Shown here in pieces: positions 32,841 through 45,061 of a stretch of DNA of 64,000 bases. Position 1 is the stretch's first letter. Each line of letters begins with the position of its first letter. Below the pieces are notes generated by a model. The model saw nothing but the letters and a program-made list of their open reading frames with translations, did no database searches and was not told where the DNA came from. The position numbers were made by a program, and so were the translations under genes. The DNA comes from Immersiella caudata (Eukaryota; Ascomycota; Sordariomycetes; Sordariales; Lasiosphaeriaceae): positions 2,914,001 to 2,978,000 of the forward strand of contig JAULSU010000004.1 of the NCBI GenBank assembly GCA_030512335.1. The letters are read 5' to 3'.

Positions 32841-35062
32841 ATGGGCCGCACGATCGGGATAGGGACGGGGCTGCGGGGCAAGCTTGTGCTACTGTTGTTT
32901 TGTCTGTGCCAGGCTGCGAGCGCGTTCTACATTCCGGGTATGTTCTTCCTCTTTTCTACGGGTCAACGATTTCTCTAACATCAAATTGTGTGGCAGGCTG
33001 GTCAATCAAGAGTTACAAAGAAAACGAGGAGATTCCCCTGCTTGTCAACAAGGTCTACTCCGACAATACCCAGCTTCAGTATGCGTACTACGAACTCCCG
33101 TTCGTGTGCCCGCCCACGGGCCAGCACCGCCCTGGAAAAGGCCTCTTTAGCGGCCAGAGCATCCCACTCAACCTCGGCGAAGTCCTCCGCGGCGACCGGA
33201 TTACCGTTTCGGACATCGACCTGGAGATAAAGCACGACAACAAGTGCTCTGCCTTGTGCAGCCAACAGGTCACCGGCCGAGACATCAAGCGCGCGCGCCA
33301 GATGATTCGCGACGGCTACCTCGTTGAGTGGATTGTGGACAACCTTCCGGGAGCGACGAGCTTTGTCACGGTTGACAACACACGCAAGTACTACGCCGCT
33401 GGGTTCAAGCTGGGGTACACCGACAACGTTGGGGGCCGGACACGATACTTGCTCAACAACCACCACACCATTGTGATTCGATACCGACAGGCCCCTGGGA
33501 AGGCAGGGAATAAGGGGGGCCAGGTCGTGGTAGGGTTTGAGGTCTACCCAAAGAGCGTCGGCACCGAGGTGAGGAGGAAGGCGGACGGTTGCCCTATGGA
33601 TTTGGACCACGTCGACCAGAACTTTGAGTTGTCGTCTAACAAAACCTCGGAGGGGCCGGTTGATCAGCACTTGACGCTTTATCCTGAGGACGAAATCGAC
33701 GACGACATGGTACTGACGATTCCGTATACGTATTCGGTTTATTTCCGAGAGGACAAGTCGATTGAGTGGAGCAGGAGATGGGACCTCTACTTTGTCAACC
33801 AGGAGGATGGCTCGAAGATCCACTGGCTGGCGATTATCAACTCGCTCATCATCTGCGGCCTGCTTACGGCAATTGTTTTGATGATCATGGCGAAGACGAT
33901 TCGGTCCGATATCAAGGGTTTCAGGGACGCGGCGGAGGAGGGCAAGAACCGCAAGCGGAAGTCAGGAGAGAAGGAGAAGGCTGGAGAGGGGGACGTCGAG
34001 GGCGATGTGTCCTCTGATGAAGACGGGTTGGAGGATGTCACGGGCTGGAAAATGCTCCACGCGGATGTCTTCCGAACGCCTCATAATGGGCATCTGCTCG
34101 CTCCTCTGGTCGGATCCGGGATGCAGTTGCTCTTCACTGCTGTCAGCTTAGTCCTGCTCAGCGCGGTGGGAGTTCTCAATCCCAGCTTCCGTGGCGGCTT
34201 CATCAGCTTTGCCATTGGGCTCTTCGTTTTTGCGGGACTATTTTCGGGTTATTTCTCTACACGCGCCTACAAGACGTTTGGAGGCCAGGACTGGCGACGG
34301 AACACCATCATCACGGCCCTTCTCTTCCCAGGCCTCCTATTCGGAGCCGTATTTGTGCTCAATCTCTTTGTCTGGGCCCAGGCGTCCAGCACTGCGATTC
34401 CGTTCGGAACCCTCATCGCCATTGTGTTCCTGTGGCTCTGCGTCCAGGTCCCTCTTGTCTACGTTGGCTCGTGGTACGGCTTCCACAAGACAACGTCGTG
34501 GGAACCCCCTACCAAAACCAGCTCCATCCCGCGCCAAATCCCCCAGCAGTCCTGGTACACCCGTGGCCTACGGACCGCTCTACTTGCCGGCCTGATTCCT
34601 TTTGCCGTTATCTTCATCGAGCTCCTATTCGTCTTCCAGTCTGTGTACCACAAATCCGGTTACTACTATGTCTTCGGCTTCCTCGCTGTCGTCTCTACTA
34701 TTTTGATTGTCACCGTTGCGGAGGTGACTGTCATGAATATCTATGTCCAGCTCTGTTCAGAGAACTACAACTGGTGGTGGCAGTCTTTCATGGTGGGTGG
34801 GAGCAGCGCCGTGTGGGTATTTTTGTACTGTGCTTGGTACTACTTTGTCAAGCTGCATATCACTGGGGTTTTGAGCGGGATTTTGTTCTTCAGCTATAGC
34901 TTCATGGCGTGTTGCGTATATGGGTTATTGACGGGAACGGTGGGGTTTTTGAGCGCGTATGCGTTTGTTAGGAGGATATATGGGTAAGTTTCTATTTCTC
35001 TGGAACTTATTTGGGCATGGAATGGTTGCTAACAGAGAAATAGGGCGATCAAGTTGGATTGA
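32841..35062 (+). CDS. Transmembrane 9 superfamily protein (TM9SF / EMP70, endosome-Golgi)
   Basis: 700 aa; exons 32841-32937, 32997-34983 and 35044-35062. Signal peptide at residues ~14-28 (KLVLLLFCLCQAASA) followed by the mature start FYIPGWSIKSYKENEEIPLLVNKVYSDNTQLQYAYYELPF, diagnostic of the family. The lumenal domain runs to ~310, then TM1 (IHWLAIINSLIICGLLTAIVLMI), a cytosolic acidic/basic loop (residues ~335-370), and eight more helices. Typical segments are GWKMLHADVFRTP, YKTFGGQDWRRNT and YVQLCSENYNWWW. The last intron (34984-35043) removes an in-frame TAA and adds AIKLD; the terminal K-x-D is the known COPI-binding retention motif of TM9 proteins. They act in glycine-rich TM protein sorting, adhesion and metal homeostasis. 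Confidence 0.94.
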
Positions 35063-35756
35063 AAACTGCATTTGCTTGGCCGGCGCATCATTTTGGGTAG
35101 GAGTATGGGATAGTGGAAGGAGTACGAGGCGTTGCTTTACGGTTGTGATGGGAAGACAGGTTTGAGTATTATTAGGTAGTAGTATGATGATGGCAGCCCG
35201 AATTGTACATATGCTGTCAACAGAAGCCATAACGGAGCCTAAGCCCTCTTCCCAATGTCTGGTCAGTTCTCGTGTCAGTGGTTCGGCTCGGCGCGGCCGG
35301 AGGGGAAGACGTCATTGGCGCTGGCGCGCCCGGCTCTTGGCGGGGTTCCCGCTTCCCCAGATTTTGGGAGCTCGGCTCCAAATCACCACAGACATCTCTT
35401 CAAGATCGATCGCCAGTCTCTACCTCCCCCCTTTGCTAGGCTAGAGGTGCAAGCCGAGCCATTGAGGCGATCCTCGATTGCATTGCCTCAACAGACACGG
35501 CGATAGTCCTCTGACGACAGGAGACTCGGCGACAGACTCTATCCTTAGCCAAATGACGGGATGACGTCCAAGCCGGATATCACAACGCTCCTTTGATAAC
35601 TCGCGAATTTCTTTATTTCTCTTTTATTATCTGGACTACAGCTCCCGCCGAGCTCAAGGCCTCTATATTACACTCCATAATTGTCATTCCCACCACCAAA
35701 ACACCAAAAAAAAACCCCCCCAAAAAATAAAAAAACTAGCGTCAATTTGACAAAAA
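35063..35756. promoter_or_regulatory. Intergene with TM9 3' UTR and metallophosphoesterase promoter
   Basis: 694 bp. The final 130 bp are AT-rich (CTTTATTTCTCTTTTATTAT), followed by a C/A homopolymer patch directly before the ATG at 35757. No gene seen. Confidence 0.5.
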
Positions 35757-36910
35757 ATGGGCCTCCTAACATTTCTCCACCTCCGCCGCCCAAGTCCTTG
35801 GGAACCCCCCACTCTCCTCGACTCCTTACTCTCATCCCCACTCGCTTACCTCCTCTCCTTAATCTACCATGCCCTCCTCTTCCTCCGAGGGCCCCCATTC
35901 AAACCCTCGCCTTCCCTCATCCGCATAGTCTGCCTCTCCGACACCCACGATCTTACCAACGTCTCCATCCCAGATGGGGATCTCCTCATTCACGCGGGAG
36001 ATATGTCGAGTGTGGGCACGCTAGAGGCGATTCAGAAGCAAGTGGATTGGTTGGCGGGGTTGCCTCACAGGGAGAAGGTGGTGGTGGCGGGGAATCATGA
36101 TTTGTGGTTTGATGGGTCGGCGAGGCTCAGGGGGGATGGGATTGGGGGAAAGGTGAAATGGGGAGGGGTTAGATATCTTGGAGGACAGGAGGTGGTGGAG
36201 GTGATTTTTAGGGGGGGTAGGAAGTTGAATGTTTGGGGGTGAGTTTACCTGATCGTGAGAGGCGGTGGGGATGACGAAGGGAAGTCCAGTTAGAGAGGAC
36301 TGACGTTAGCAGGGCGGGTGGTGTTCCGAGGATAGGAAAGGATGGGGAGCATGCGTGAGTACTTTGGGTTTGATTATGAGGGTATGGGAAGGGGGGGCTG
36401 ATAGAGAACAGGTTTCAGTATGACCGGGATAGACATCCGTGGAAGGGGAGGATACCTGACGAGACGGATATCCTTATTACACACACGCCACCGGTGAGTA
36501 GCTTGATGGCGTTTATGGACCTGGGCTAACTCTAGCAGCGCTCCCACTGTGACTTGGGACTTGGATGCGACGGGCTACTGGAGGAAGTGTGGAGGGTGAA
36601 GCCAAAACTTCACGTATTCGGCCATGTCCACTGGGGTCACGGAAAGGAGGCAATTTACTTTGACGAGTGCCAAAAAGCATATGAGTCGCTGATGACACGA
36701 ACGGGGAGTGGGTTTATCTGGGACTTGTTTCCCAGCAGAGCCTGGGTAGATGCGGTCAAGGTGATCTGGTACGGCGTCAAGAGCATCGTGTGGAAGTGGG
36801 TAATGCTCGGCCCGGGGTCCAGCAATAACGGTGGTCTAATGGTAAACGCAGCGGCCATGTATGGAAACACGGGAAAGCTGGGGAACAAAGTTATAGTTGT
36901 AGATCTGTGA
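35757..36910 (+). CDS. Calcineurin-like metallophosphoesterase (fungal, N-terminally membrane-associated)
   Basis: 325 aa from four exons: 35757-36238, 36313-36354, 36412-36493 and 36539-36910; three introns all begin GTGAGT. The dinuclear metal site of calcineurin-like phosphoesterases is complete: CLSDTHD (D62, H64), HAGDM (D82), GNHD (N113-H114), THTPP (~198) and FGHVHWGHG (~230). A hydrophobic N-terminal segment (residues ~22-45, SLLSSPLAYLLSLIYHALLF) suggests membrane attachment. The family is close to the MPPED1/239FB-like group; the substrate is unknown. The last intron has a tandem acceptor CTAGCAG, so PP-RSH and PP-QRSH isoforms are both in frame. Exon 1 shifts abruptly from C-rich to G-rich codons near 36000. 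Confidence 0.9.
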
Positions 36911-37403
36911 CCCTCTAATGAGTTAACTAGTCATTCTTCTCCTGGCCCCCAGACAAATGAGGAATAAGGGACCATGGATGGAAGCGATTATTCGGGCTGA
37001 GAATAAGAATAAATAAATGGTGTTGAGCGGAGCAGTTCTTTGGTTTTTATCCATCTCTGATTCGATATGGACACCCACCTAGTGATGCGACTGCCATATC
37101 TAAATGTTTGTGCGTTTCTTCGTGATGTGGTGCCGCTCCACCCGCGCTTGTCAGGTAACCAAGCAGCGATTCCAAGTTCAGGCAGCAGCGCGAGAACAAA
37201 TAAAGCAGGTACCGTTTATAAATTCCGTTGCCTGGATGAGAAGCGATTAAATTCGACCTTGACAACCACCCAGGCGATCACTAAACCTCCCGACGGCTCA
37301 CCTCTCAATTTCAACGTCTCTTTTTCACACCCCACCCCACCCCACTTCCGCCTCTCTCAACTCAACCTCACCACACCAAACACCCGCAAGATATCCGCCC
37401 CAA
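36911..37403. promoter_or_regulatory. Intergene with cofactor D promoter
   Basis: 493 bp between tandem genes. It holds a TTTATAAAT box and a CT-rich, CACCCCACCCC-containing leader up to the ATG of cin1. Confidence 0.5.
37217..37223 (+). promoter_or_regulatory. TATA box of the tubulin cofactor D gene
   Basis: TATAAAT, 187 bp before the start codon, followed by pyrimidine-rich sequence (CTCAATTTCAACGTCTC). Best TATA match in this intergene. Confidence 0.45.
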
Positions 37404-40400
37404 ATGGACGCCCCCGAAGAAGACCTCGACATCAAACTCCAAAAAATCTCCTCCGACCTCCTCACCGACTTTACTACCGCCCTCCCCACATTCCTCCGCA
37501 AACCAGACGGCACCGTGCGCACCCGTGTGCGCACCCGCGAAACACACCGACTCGCTTCGTCACTGCTGGACCCCTTCCAGGAACTCCCCCAGCTTCTCGA
37601 CCCGCACCTCCCGGTTTGGATCCCCCTGCTGGGCGATGCCTTTTTGGAGTATCATGCGTTGCGGAGGCGGGGGACGATTGCGGAGAGGCAGCGGCGGGTG
37701 GAAACCGGAGGAGGAGGGGGTTTGTTGATGCCCCTTAGCGCGGCGGTGGCGAGGGTGTTGTATACGCTGTGTAAGATTAGAGGGGAGAAGGTGATTGTGA
37801 GGTTTTTGAGTAGTGAGACGAGGCATTTGGAGGTGTTGCTAGGCGCGGTGGAGGAGGCGGAGAGGGTAAAGGAGATGGGGTGGAGCTGGGAGGAGAGGTA
37901 TGCGGTTTTGCTGTGGCTGTCGCAGTTGATGTTTGCGCCTTTTGATTTGGCGAGTATGAGTTCGACGGAGGAAGGGGGAGAGGGGGATGAGGGATTGCCG
38001 AGAATCGAGGGGTTTGCGTGGCCGCAAGGGGGGAAGTTGCCGGGGATTGCGGTGAGGGTGTTGCCGTTGGCGGTGATGTATTTGGGAGAGCCGGGGAAGG
38101 AGAGGGACGCGGCGAAGGCGTTGCTCGTGAGGATTTCAATGAGGAGGGATATGCAGCGGCTGGGGGTGCTGGATGCGTTGGTGAGGTGGGCGTTGGGGGC
38201 GTTGAGGCCGGTGAAGGAGGGGGAGGAGGGGAAGACGCCGTATCATTATATTGGCGTCTTGTCATTTTTGTCTGGGATCCTGACGTCAAGTGCGGATACA
38301 TCGGATATGGATCGGTATTTGAAGACGTTGTTTGATGCCGTGCATGGGGCGTCGGCCGAGGGTGGGGAGAGTGGGTTGCCGTCGGTGGTGTCATCGGCGT
38401 TGGCGAGGAAGACGGTGATCAAGGTGATAAGGGCGATTACGGTGCTGGTTCTGAGGAATGGACAGCAGGATATGGCGAGCATGGAACTTGTGGAGACGAC
38501 GATTGGTTTTCTGCTGGAGAGTCTAGCCGACAACGACACACCGGTTCGATTGGCGGCGAGCAAGGCGTTGAGTGTCATCACGTTGAAGCTTGATGCTGAG
38601 ATGGCATCACAAGTTGTTGAGGCCGTTCTCGAGTCCCTCGGCAAGAATGTCATTTGGAAGAAGGATTCTCGGGATTCTGCTGCTCCGCGGATCAAGGATC
38701 TCAGCGCCGTCGACCCCTTGGAGTGGCATGGCCTGATGCTCACGCTCTCTCACCTCCTTTACAGGCGGTCCCCGCCAGCGGAGAACCTTTCAGACATCAT
38801 CCAGGCTTTGGTTATGGGCCTGTCGTTTGAGCAGCGGAACCCCTCTGGGGGATCTATCGGGGCCAATGTTCGAGATGCTTCCTGCTTCGGCATCTGGGCT
38901 CTTGCACGGCGATACACCACCGAAGAACTCCTCGCCGTCAAAACGCCAGCCAGCTTGCTGGCGAAATATCGCGACCCAAAGACTTCGGTGCTACAGGCTC
39001 TTGCAACGGAACTTATCGTAGCTGCTTGCCTTGACCCATCCGGCAATATCCGCCGAGGCTCGTCCGCTGCTCTCCAGGAGCTCATCGGACGTCACCCCGA
39101 TACCGTGGTGAAAGGGATTTGGGTGGTCCAAACTGTGGACTATCATACTGTGGCTCTTCGATCCAGAGCCCTCCAAGAAGTTGCTCTCAATGCTACAATC
39201 CTCTCAGGTGGATATGGCGAGGCCATCCTTGACTCCCTATTGGGTTGGAGAGGCATTGGAGACATCGACACAGCCTCAAGACGAGCAGCTGGAACATCCT
39301 ATGGCACCATCACGGCACAGCTTGCAAAGGAGACAGTCAACCCCATTGCGAGGTTCACACGGTCTGTTTCACAGGTCGTAGACCGCATCAAGTCACTGCA
39401 GCCCCGTCAGGTTGAGGAACGCCATGGCCTCCTTCTCAACTTCGCTTCTGTGCTCGACTCCCTGCCCACCATTGCCGGCACCGTCTCTCACGACGGAAAC
39501 AACTCAACACTCGCCGAGTTTGTTCGTCTCTCCGTCGACGGCCTCGAGCACATCTTGAGCGAATGCTCCACCAAAACCTATCGTCGACCGGAACTGATCG
39601 CCGAGGCTGCCAGTATCCTCGTCATCTCCTCCTTCCCACTCCTCCAAGCGGCCAGCCTCACCACCAACGCTGCCATTTCCGACCCCATTGCGATAACCCT
39701 TCTCCCGGGTCCAGCCCTTATCTCTAAGTCTGGCGCTGACGTATCCCGTCTCGCCGACGCCCTTGGCCCCCGGCCCCCATCCCTCGAGAGAGCCATCTCC
39801 CTCCTCAACGCCACTCTCCCCAGTTGGCTCCTCCGTCCGGAAGAAGAAGTTATCCCTCCTGCCTCCGAAGCCGGCCTCATACTCTTGCTCTTCAGCACTC
39901 CCTCTGAACGCGAGAAGATCATCCGCGATTGGGCATCCGCCGTGCGGACCCGACCTTCCGGTCGTAACAGCACCGCAGGTGGCTTCTTCTCGGCCCTTGT
40001 CACATCCTACTCCATCATCTCCACCCTGGGCCTGCAAGATACTGACAAAGCTCTCATATGCGATGCCATCCTCGAGCGATGGGACACCGACAAGGACACG
40101 GATATGCGGGTGCTTATGCTACGCAGCCTTACAGGCAGTGAGCTACTGGAGGAGAACGTGACCGTCTTTTTGCCCTTGCTGGAGGAGGGGTTGGATGATT
40201 ATACTACGAACGCAAGAGGAGATGTGGGCTCGTTGGTGAGATTCAGAGCAGTGAGGGCTACGAGGGGATTGTGGGAAGCGTTTATTGCAAACGAAGGAAA
40301 GGAAAAGTTGAGGCTGGTGTCGTCGCTCTTCTTACGAGTGCTGAGATTGGCAGCAGAGAAGCTCGATAGGGTCCGGGCTGAGGCGCAGGTTGCGCTGGCG

Positions 40401-41391
40401 GCGGCGTTGAGTCCGAGGTGAGTTCTATTTTACCGTTTACTCCTTTTGAGTCGAGGTGCATAACATGATCGGTGGACGTCGGTCGGGCTGACATGCAGCC
40501 CCTCTGTTACGTTTTACTTACACCTTGCCTTTCTTTCCCTGATGGTTATCACACCTGCTATTGTTGCGCCTGCTGATCAATGGACCAAATGGTCCACGCG
40601 CGCACAGCCACGCCGCTACGTTGCGCACGTCGACGTTCTCGTCTAGACCGTACTTTGGTTTCCTGCTCGACCTGCTGCGGGCGAAGCATGCCCGGCTGCA
40701 CCCCGTCATGGCCGAGGCGGTCAGCATCAGCGCCGGTGCCGGAATTACCACCGGAACCGGCTCGCCACCCCCCGGAAGCGGGCAGGACGATAAGTGGATG
40801 GACGAACTCATCGCTGGGTTCGTGTCGTCCGCTGATACGGGCAACGAGGACCTGGTGATCGCGACGCGTGCGGCCCTCTGCGACTTCTGCACCTCGTCGG
40901 AAGACAATGTCGATCTCATCTGCTCCGCCCTGGTCCGCAACCTCAAGAGCCGCCAGGGCCAGGACAGGGTGCTTGTGCCGACACTCGAGGTCGTTGCCTT
41001 CCTGTTCCACGTGGGCGTGTTTGCGCGCTGCAAGACCGTGGATTACAAGAATTTGTGTCTGCAGGTGCAGAAGGCGGGCTACAAGACTGGCAACGTTCGC
41101 AAGATCGAAGCGTGCATCCGGGTGTATGGAGCCATTGCGGCGTTGGATGCGTCAGGAGACGGTGCCAGTGCCGGGAAGAGGGCCGAGGCAGTTGTTGAGG
41201 CGAGGAAGAGACTTGGGGCATTGGCGTTCCATCCCTGGCCGCGGGCCCGGAGCATGGTCGTCGACGAGGTTTGGGGCCTGTTGATGGCGCTCGGGGAGGA
41301 GCCGGCCGCCGAGAGGCTCAAGGGAGTGGACTGGGGCATCGCTGACAAGGCTGCCGTGAGGACGTTAGTCCACGCCGTTGGGCTTGCGTAG
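37404..41391 (+). CDS. cin1: Tubulin-folding cofactor D (TBCD / Cin1 / Alp1)
   Basis: HEAT-repeat chaperone that captures folded beta-tubulin and assembles it with alpha-tubulin, together with cofactors A, B, C and E. 1252 aa from two exons, 37404-40417 and 40647-41391. N-terminal family segments: LPQLLDPHLPVWIPLLGDAFL, LSAAVARVLYTLCKIRGEKVIVRF, WEERYAVLLWLSQLMFAPFDL. Middle: DNDTPVRLAASKALSVITLKL and ASCFGIWALARRY with GNIRRGSSAALQELIGRHPD. The C-terminal domain continues in exon 2 (PYFGFLLDLLRAKHARLHPVM; VPTLEVVAFLFHVGVFAR). The intron is unusually long for this window (229 nt) but joins SP-R-PYFG in frame (AG|A). Codon composition alternates between C-rich and G-rich blocks along exon 1. 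Confidence 0.93.
40418..40646 (+). other. Long intron of the cofactor D gene
   Basis: GTGAGT donor and TCTAG acceptor, 229 nt against 50-90 nt for most introns here. An internal GCTGACATGCAG resembles a branch point plus acceptor, so an extra or alternative exon could lie inside. No snoRNA boxes with proper spacing were found. Confidence 0.6.
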
Positions 41392-42233
41392 ATAACGCTG
41401 GCTTACTTGGCGGCTTGGTATGGTCAGTACCCTGTTGGCAGTTACTTGATCGGTATCTAGAGCATCTGTATGGTCTCTGAACTCTGAGTTCTCAGTGGCG
41501 AGCAGAGTGATAGCGTGGTGCAGGGAGGGGAAAGACAGCCATGCTTCGGACTAGCACCCGATCCAATGACACCTTGATTTGTCCGCAACCAACACTCATT
41601 TCTTAGGGTTGCTGCTGGTCATTTCGCTGGCCACTCGTGTTCGACCCCCTCTCAACGGTGCTCTCGACGATGAACCTGAGGTGCGGCTTTGAGTTTCTCG
41701 AACGGGTGATCTCCGTGTTTAGAGACACGATAGATATTTGAGTTTCAACACCAAGATGCTTGTCAACCTGCTTCGAAGTCCGGTCACACAACGGGCTTCG
41801 CGGATGAAATCCCACTCCTGCGGGATGACTTATATGTGGTGTGATAACTCCAAGTTACCGCTCAAGTCTCACAGGGCTGGCACCGAACCATCCATCAGGC
41901 CACATCGTCCGTTCCGTCCCCTTTCCATTCCCTTTGAAGGAACAACAAACCCGTTCGCGAAGGAAGCACTCGAATGGCCGGCTCGGCTCGGTTCGCCAAA
42001 TCCAACTCGACCTGAGGGAAAGCAAGAAACCAAAACCCTCACACGCCGTCGAGTTCAACGCGAGGGCAGAGGCGAGCGATTTGAACGACGGTGAACAGAA
42101 ACGGGAAATGTTAGAATTGATGGCTCTCTCGACGAATCAGACCGCGCGATTTTCAACCTCGTCAGTTATCACCGGGACCATCCGTCGTTCTCTCTGGTCG
42201 TTCGATCTTCCGCGGACGAAAAGAGGAGAAACC

Positions 42234-42262
42234 AAAAAAAAAAAAAAAAAAAAAAAAAAAAA
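42234..42262. repeat. Run of 29 A
   Basis: Uninterrupted A tract in the 6-kb gene-free interval, preceded by GGAGAAACC. Could be a slippage-prone microsatellite or the scar of an inserted polyadenylated transcript; no retroelement coding sequence flanks it. Confidence 0.9.
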
Positions 42263-45054
42263 CGCTCTCCTCCCCAAACGGAAGTCAACCAACCACACCA
42301 GCCAAGACCGTAAGCGAACCACCCGGATCCCTCCAAACTGTGCCCCGGCGGGCCCGCGCGCTCCCGCCCGTTCTAACTTCTTTTCGCCCAGCTTACAGCG
42401 GGACCGCCTCCCCGACGGGGAAACACGCGCTATTCCCCATCAGGGCATTGTGCTCCACGACCTGCAGGATCGCAGATGTGTGGATACCCATCAATCCTAC
42501 CCCGCTCCACCGCCAGCTGCAAATGCACAGCACTTTGCTAATGCTCGCTGCTGGTTGGTCCGTCTCTTCCGCCCCCGTTTGGTTTTGCGTGTGAAGCATT
42601 TCAGTGAATTTCAAAAGTTGGTTGCATTCGTTATCTTTTACCCCTTTTGAGGGTGATGTTTGTGTGCGAGCGAGGCAAAGGGGAGGAAAACCGGGCTTTT
42701 ATTGACGTATCACATGGGGGGATTTGTTTTTAGGGGTGTTTAGGCCGTTTTGTTCTATCGCGTTTCTTTTTATTATTAGCGTATGGTGGTATCGCGCTTC
42801 GGGAGGCTGACCCGGGTTTCAGTGAGGCATGGGGGTTTCCACGACGTCATCATTCGAGACGGCTGCATTGATGGTTGATGAGAGAGCCGTGAGAGTCTTT
42901 CTCGGACGTGTATGCCTAGGCAGGTTGTTGCAATTTGTCGGCAACAGGGAATCGCGAGTTTAAAAGTTTGCTGGCTTCTGTTGACCGACCTGAGGATGGA
43001 ACCACGCAACCGTTGGAACCCAAGGGAAATTGAACCCCAGCCCTTTTGAAAAGCTGAAAATCAATGGCGATGGATTGTTCGCGGTGGCTGTTGAAGCCAC
43101 TTTCAGAGCGGCCCAGAGTTCTCTAGTTTCCTCTAGGGGAATTAAAGTGGCGAGTGAGTGATGGCTTCGGGTTGCCTAGTGGGACTGAGGCGATGAGTTG
43201 AGGTAATTGATATCGGTTCATTTGTTCTCTCTTCGAGTTGATTCTCCAAACTGAGCCCTTACAGATAGCTCTTCCTTTGGAAATTGAACTCGGAAGAGTC
43301 GGAAACTGCCAACCCGCCAAGCATACAAGCCTGAAGCCCTCTTAAATAGGTGACTTAGATTCAACTGTACATGGAACTGTAGTATGATAGTAAAATTAAG
43401 TCAACAAACAGTGATCGGCTTCTTGAGCTGGATAGACCGGTTTTAGCTGACGTTCTCCATGTTGGTCGCCGACCAATATATTGACAGTTGCGGTTGCGCG
43501 GAAAATTTGTATGACTTTGCTGCGAGTCATGCGCGTTCTGCTAACCGGACTGAGTCCCTACTAGCATGGGTCTATGGGGGCCCCGTACATGATGTCTATC
43601 AATCGTTGTGAAGATTCAACCGCCTCATGGTCGAGGCTCGTCGCCGCTTGGCTTATTGGCACGGGAGTGAAGCCGGCACACAGTGTCCGTATCCGTGCGG
43701 GTTCGTCTCGACTTCAAGGAGATTACCCGCTGTGGATCGGATAGATCAGATGCTGCGGGCCTGCGGGACCGCAGGATGGACAACTACCATATTGCTTCCG
43801 CTGCCAAGAGATCAGGCTTCTCTGGATCGTTTGTCAGACGGAGTAATATTTCGATAGTTTGTTTGTTGGTTTTCCAGAGGCAATATGGAAGAAAAGTGCG
43901 CATCTGCGAAGGCTCGCTTCTGGCATCTGCCGCAGGCGGATATTGTGCTGGGGCCGAGACAGCCTCCCGTTTTACGAGGCAGCAAAACGGCTAGTCCTGA
44001 GCCATGGTTTGTTGGCGATTCGCGACAAGCGGTTACGCCCTCACACAGATTAAATTTTCGACGAGACAAGTCGACGAGGCGGTGAGGTCAGGAGCAGGAG
44101 CGCTTTCAGAGACAAGCAGGATCGATCCTTCATCGGTTTTCAGTGGCCCCCCCAGTCGGTGTCGGGGATGATGATGATGTGCATTAGCCAATGGGCGCTG
44201 GGCAAGAATTTAAGGCTAGGCGCCCCAACATCCGCGGCGGGGCCAATTGTTTCCGCGACCCCAGAGTGCCCACTGTTCGGCAGGGAGTTCGTGCAAACTC
44301 GTCAGATCTTTCTTCGATATGGCAAGCATCGCTCGCCTTGTGGGCAAGCAGAACCGGAACTTATTTCCAACTGGAGAAGATACAGCCGTCATATTATTCT
44401 GGTACGTCAACAGCCTCAAGTCCGGCGACCTCCAAAATGTTCAGCGTGCCATCGGCTGGCAGGCTCCTCGCTTGGACGCCACGATTGGCCAGTCTGTCAC
44501 ATTGAGTTCTTGAACGAGGATGCTGCCCGCGTTGCAACGGCGGATACTCGACCAACCGGGGGCTTGGCTCAACACCACCAACACACCGAGTTTCGAGGGA
44601 AGAAGGGCAGCCCTGTCCTGTCCGCCGTTTTTGTTCTCTGGACCTTCTCGGTTGCCGGACCCGAGTTGTGGCCGACCTGCTTCGAAACAACTCGTCCAGA
44701 GCCGGGCGCTGTCCGCTTCTTGGACGTTGCGCTGCAATGCGTTCTGCGCGCATTTCTTGACCCCTTGTCGTCTGGGGCTCTCAGCACGCGCCGTGTTGCA
44801 GCGGCCATGGAGTTCAGTCGTGGCTAAGGTTGCTGATGCTACTGCATCCGCATCCAAAACCCTCCTGTGACCTGCCCTGACCAATGCTCACCCGCCGAGC
44901 GAGTGGCGTACGTACTCTGTTGTGCTTGCATCCTGCGTTGCCTGCGTAGGTTTTGCAGCTGAGATGTTCCATCTCTGCAACGGTCAAGCCCACCGCTCCC
45001 GATCGTACCCGTCCAATGCCACCGGATATCCCATATCCTCCTGCCCGCTCGGTC

Positions 45055-45061
45055 TATAAAG
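45055..45061 (+). promoter_or_regulatory. Orphan TATA box
   Basis: GGTCTATAAAGGAGCG is a good TATA match in the gene-free interval. The nearest downstream ATG in good position (45149) opens only 39 codons (MLDNGRIVICRRG...), and no longer gene follows on this strand until 47416. It may mark a non-coding transcript, a micropeptide or chance. Confidence 0.3.

Noticed and set aside
41841..42650. 269-codon plus-strand open frame with polylysine
   Set aside because: Stays open only through the A29 tract; no domain.
42960..43050. Possible tRNA T-arm on the minus strand (GGGTTCAATTTCCC)
   Set aside because: Stem pairs poorly and no A box, anticodon arm or acceptor stem can be built around it.
44159..44827. 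222-codon plus-strand open frame in the 6-kb interval
   Set aside because: Two other frames and the opposite strand are equally open here; no homology recognised.
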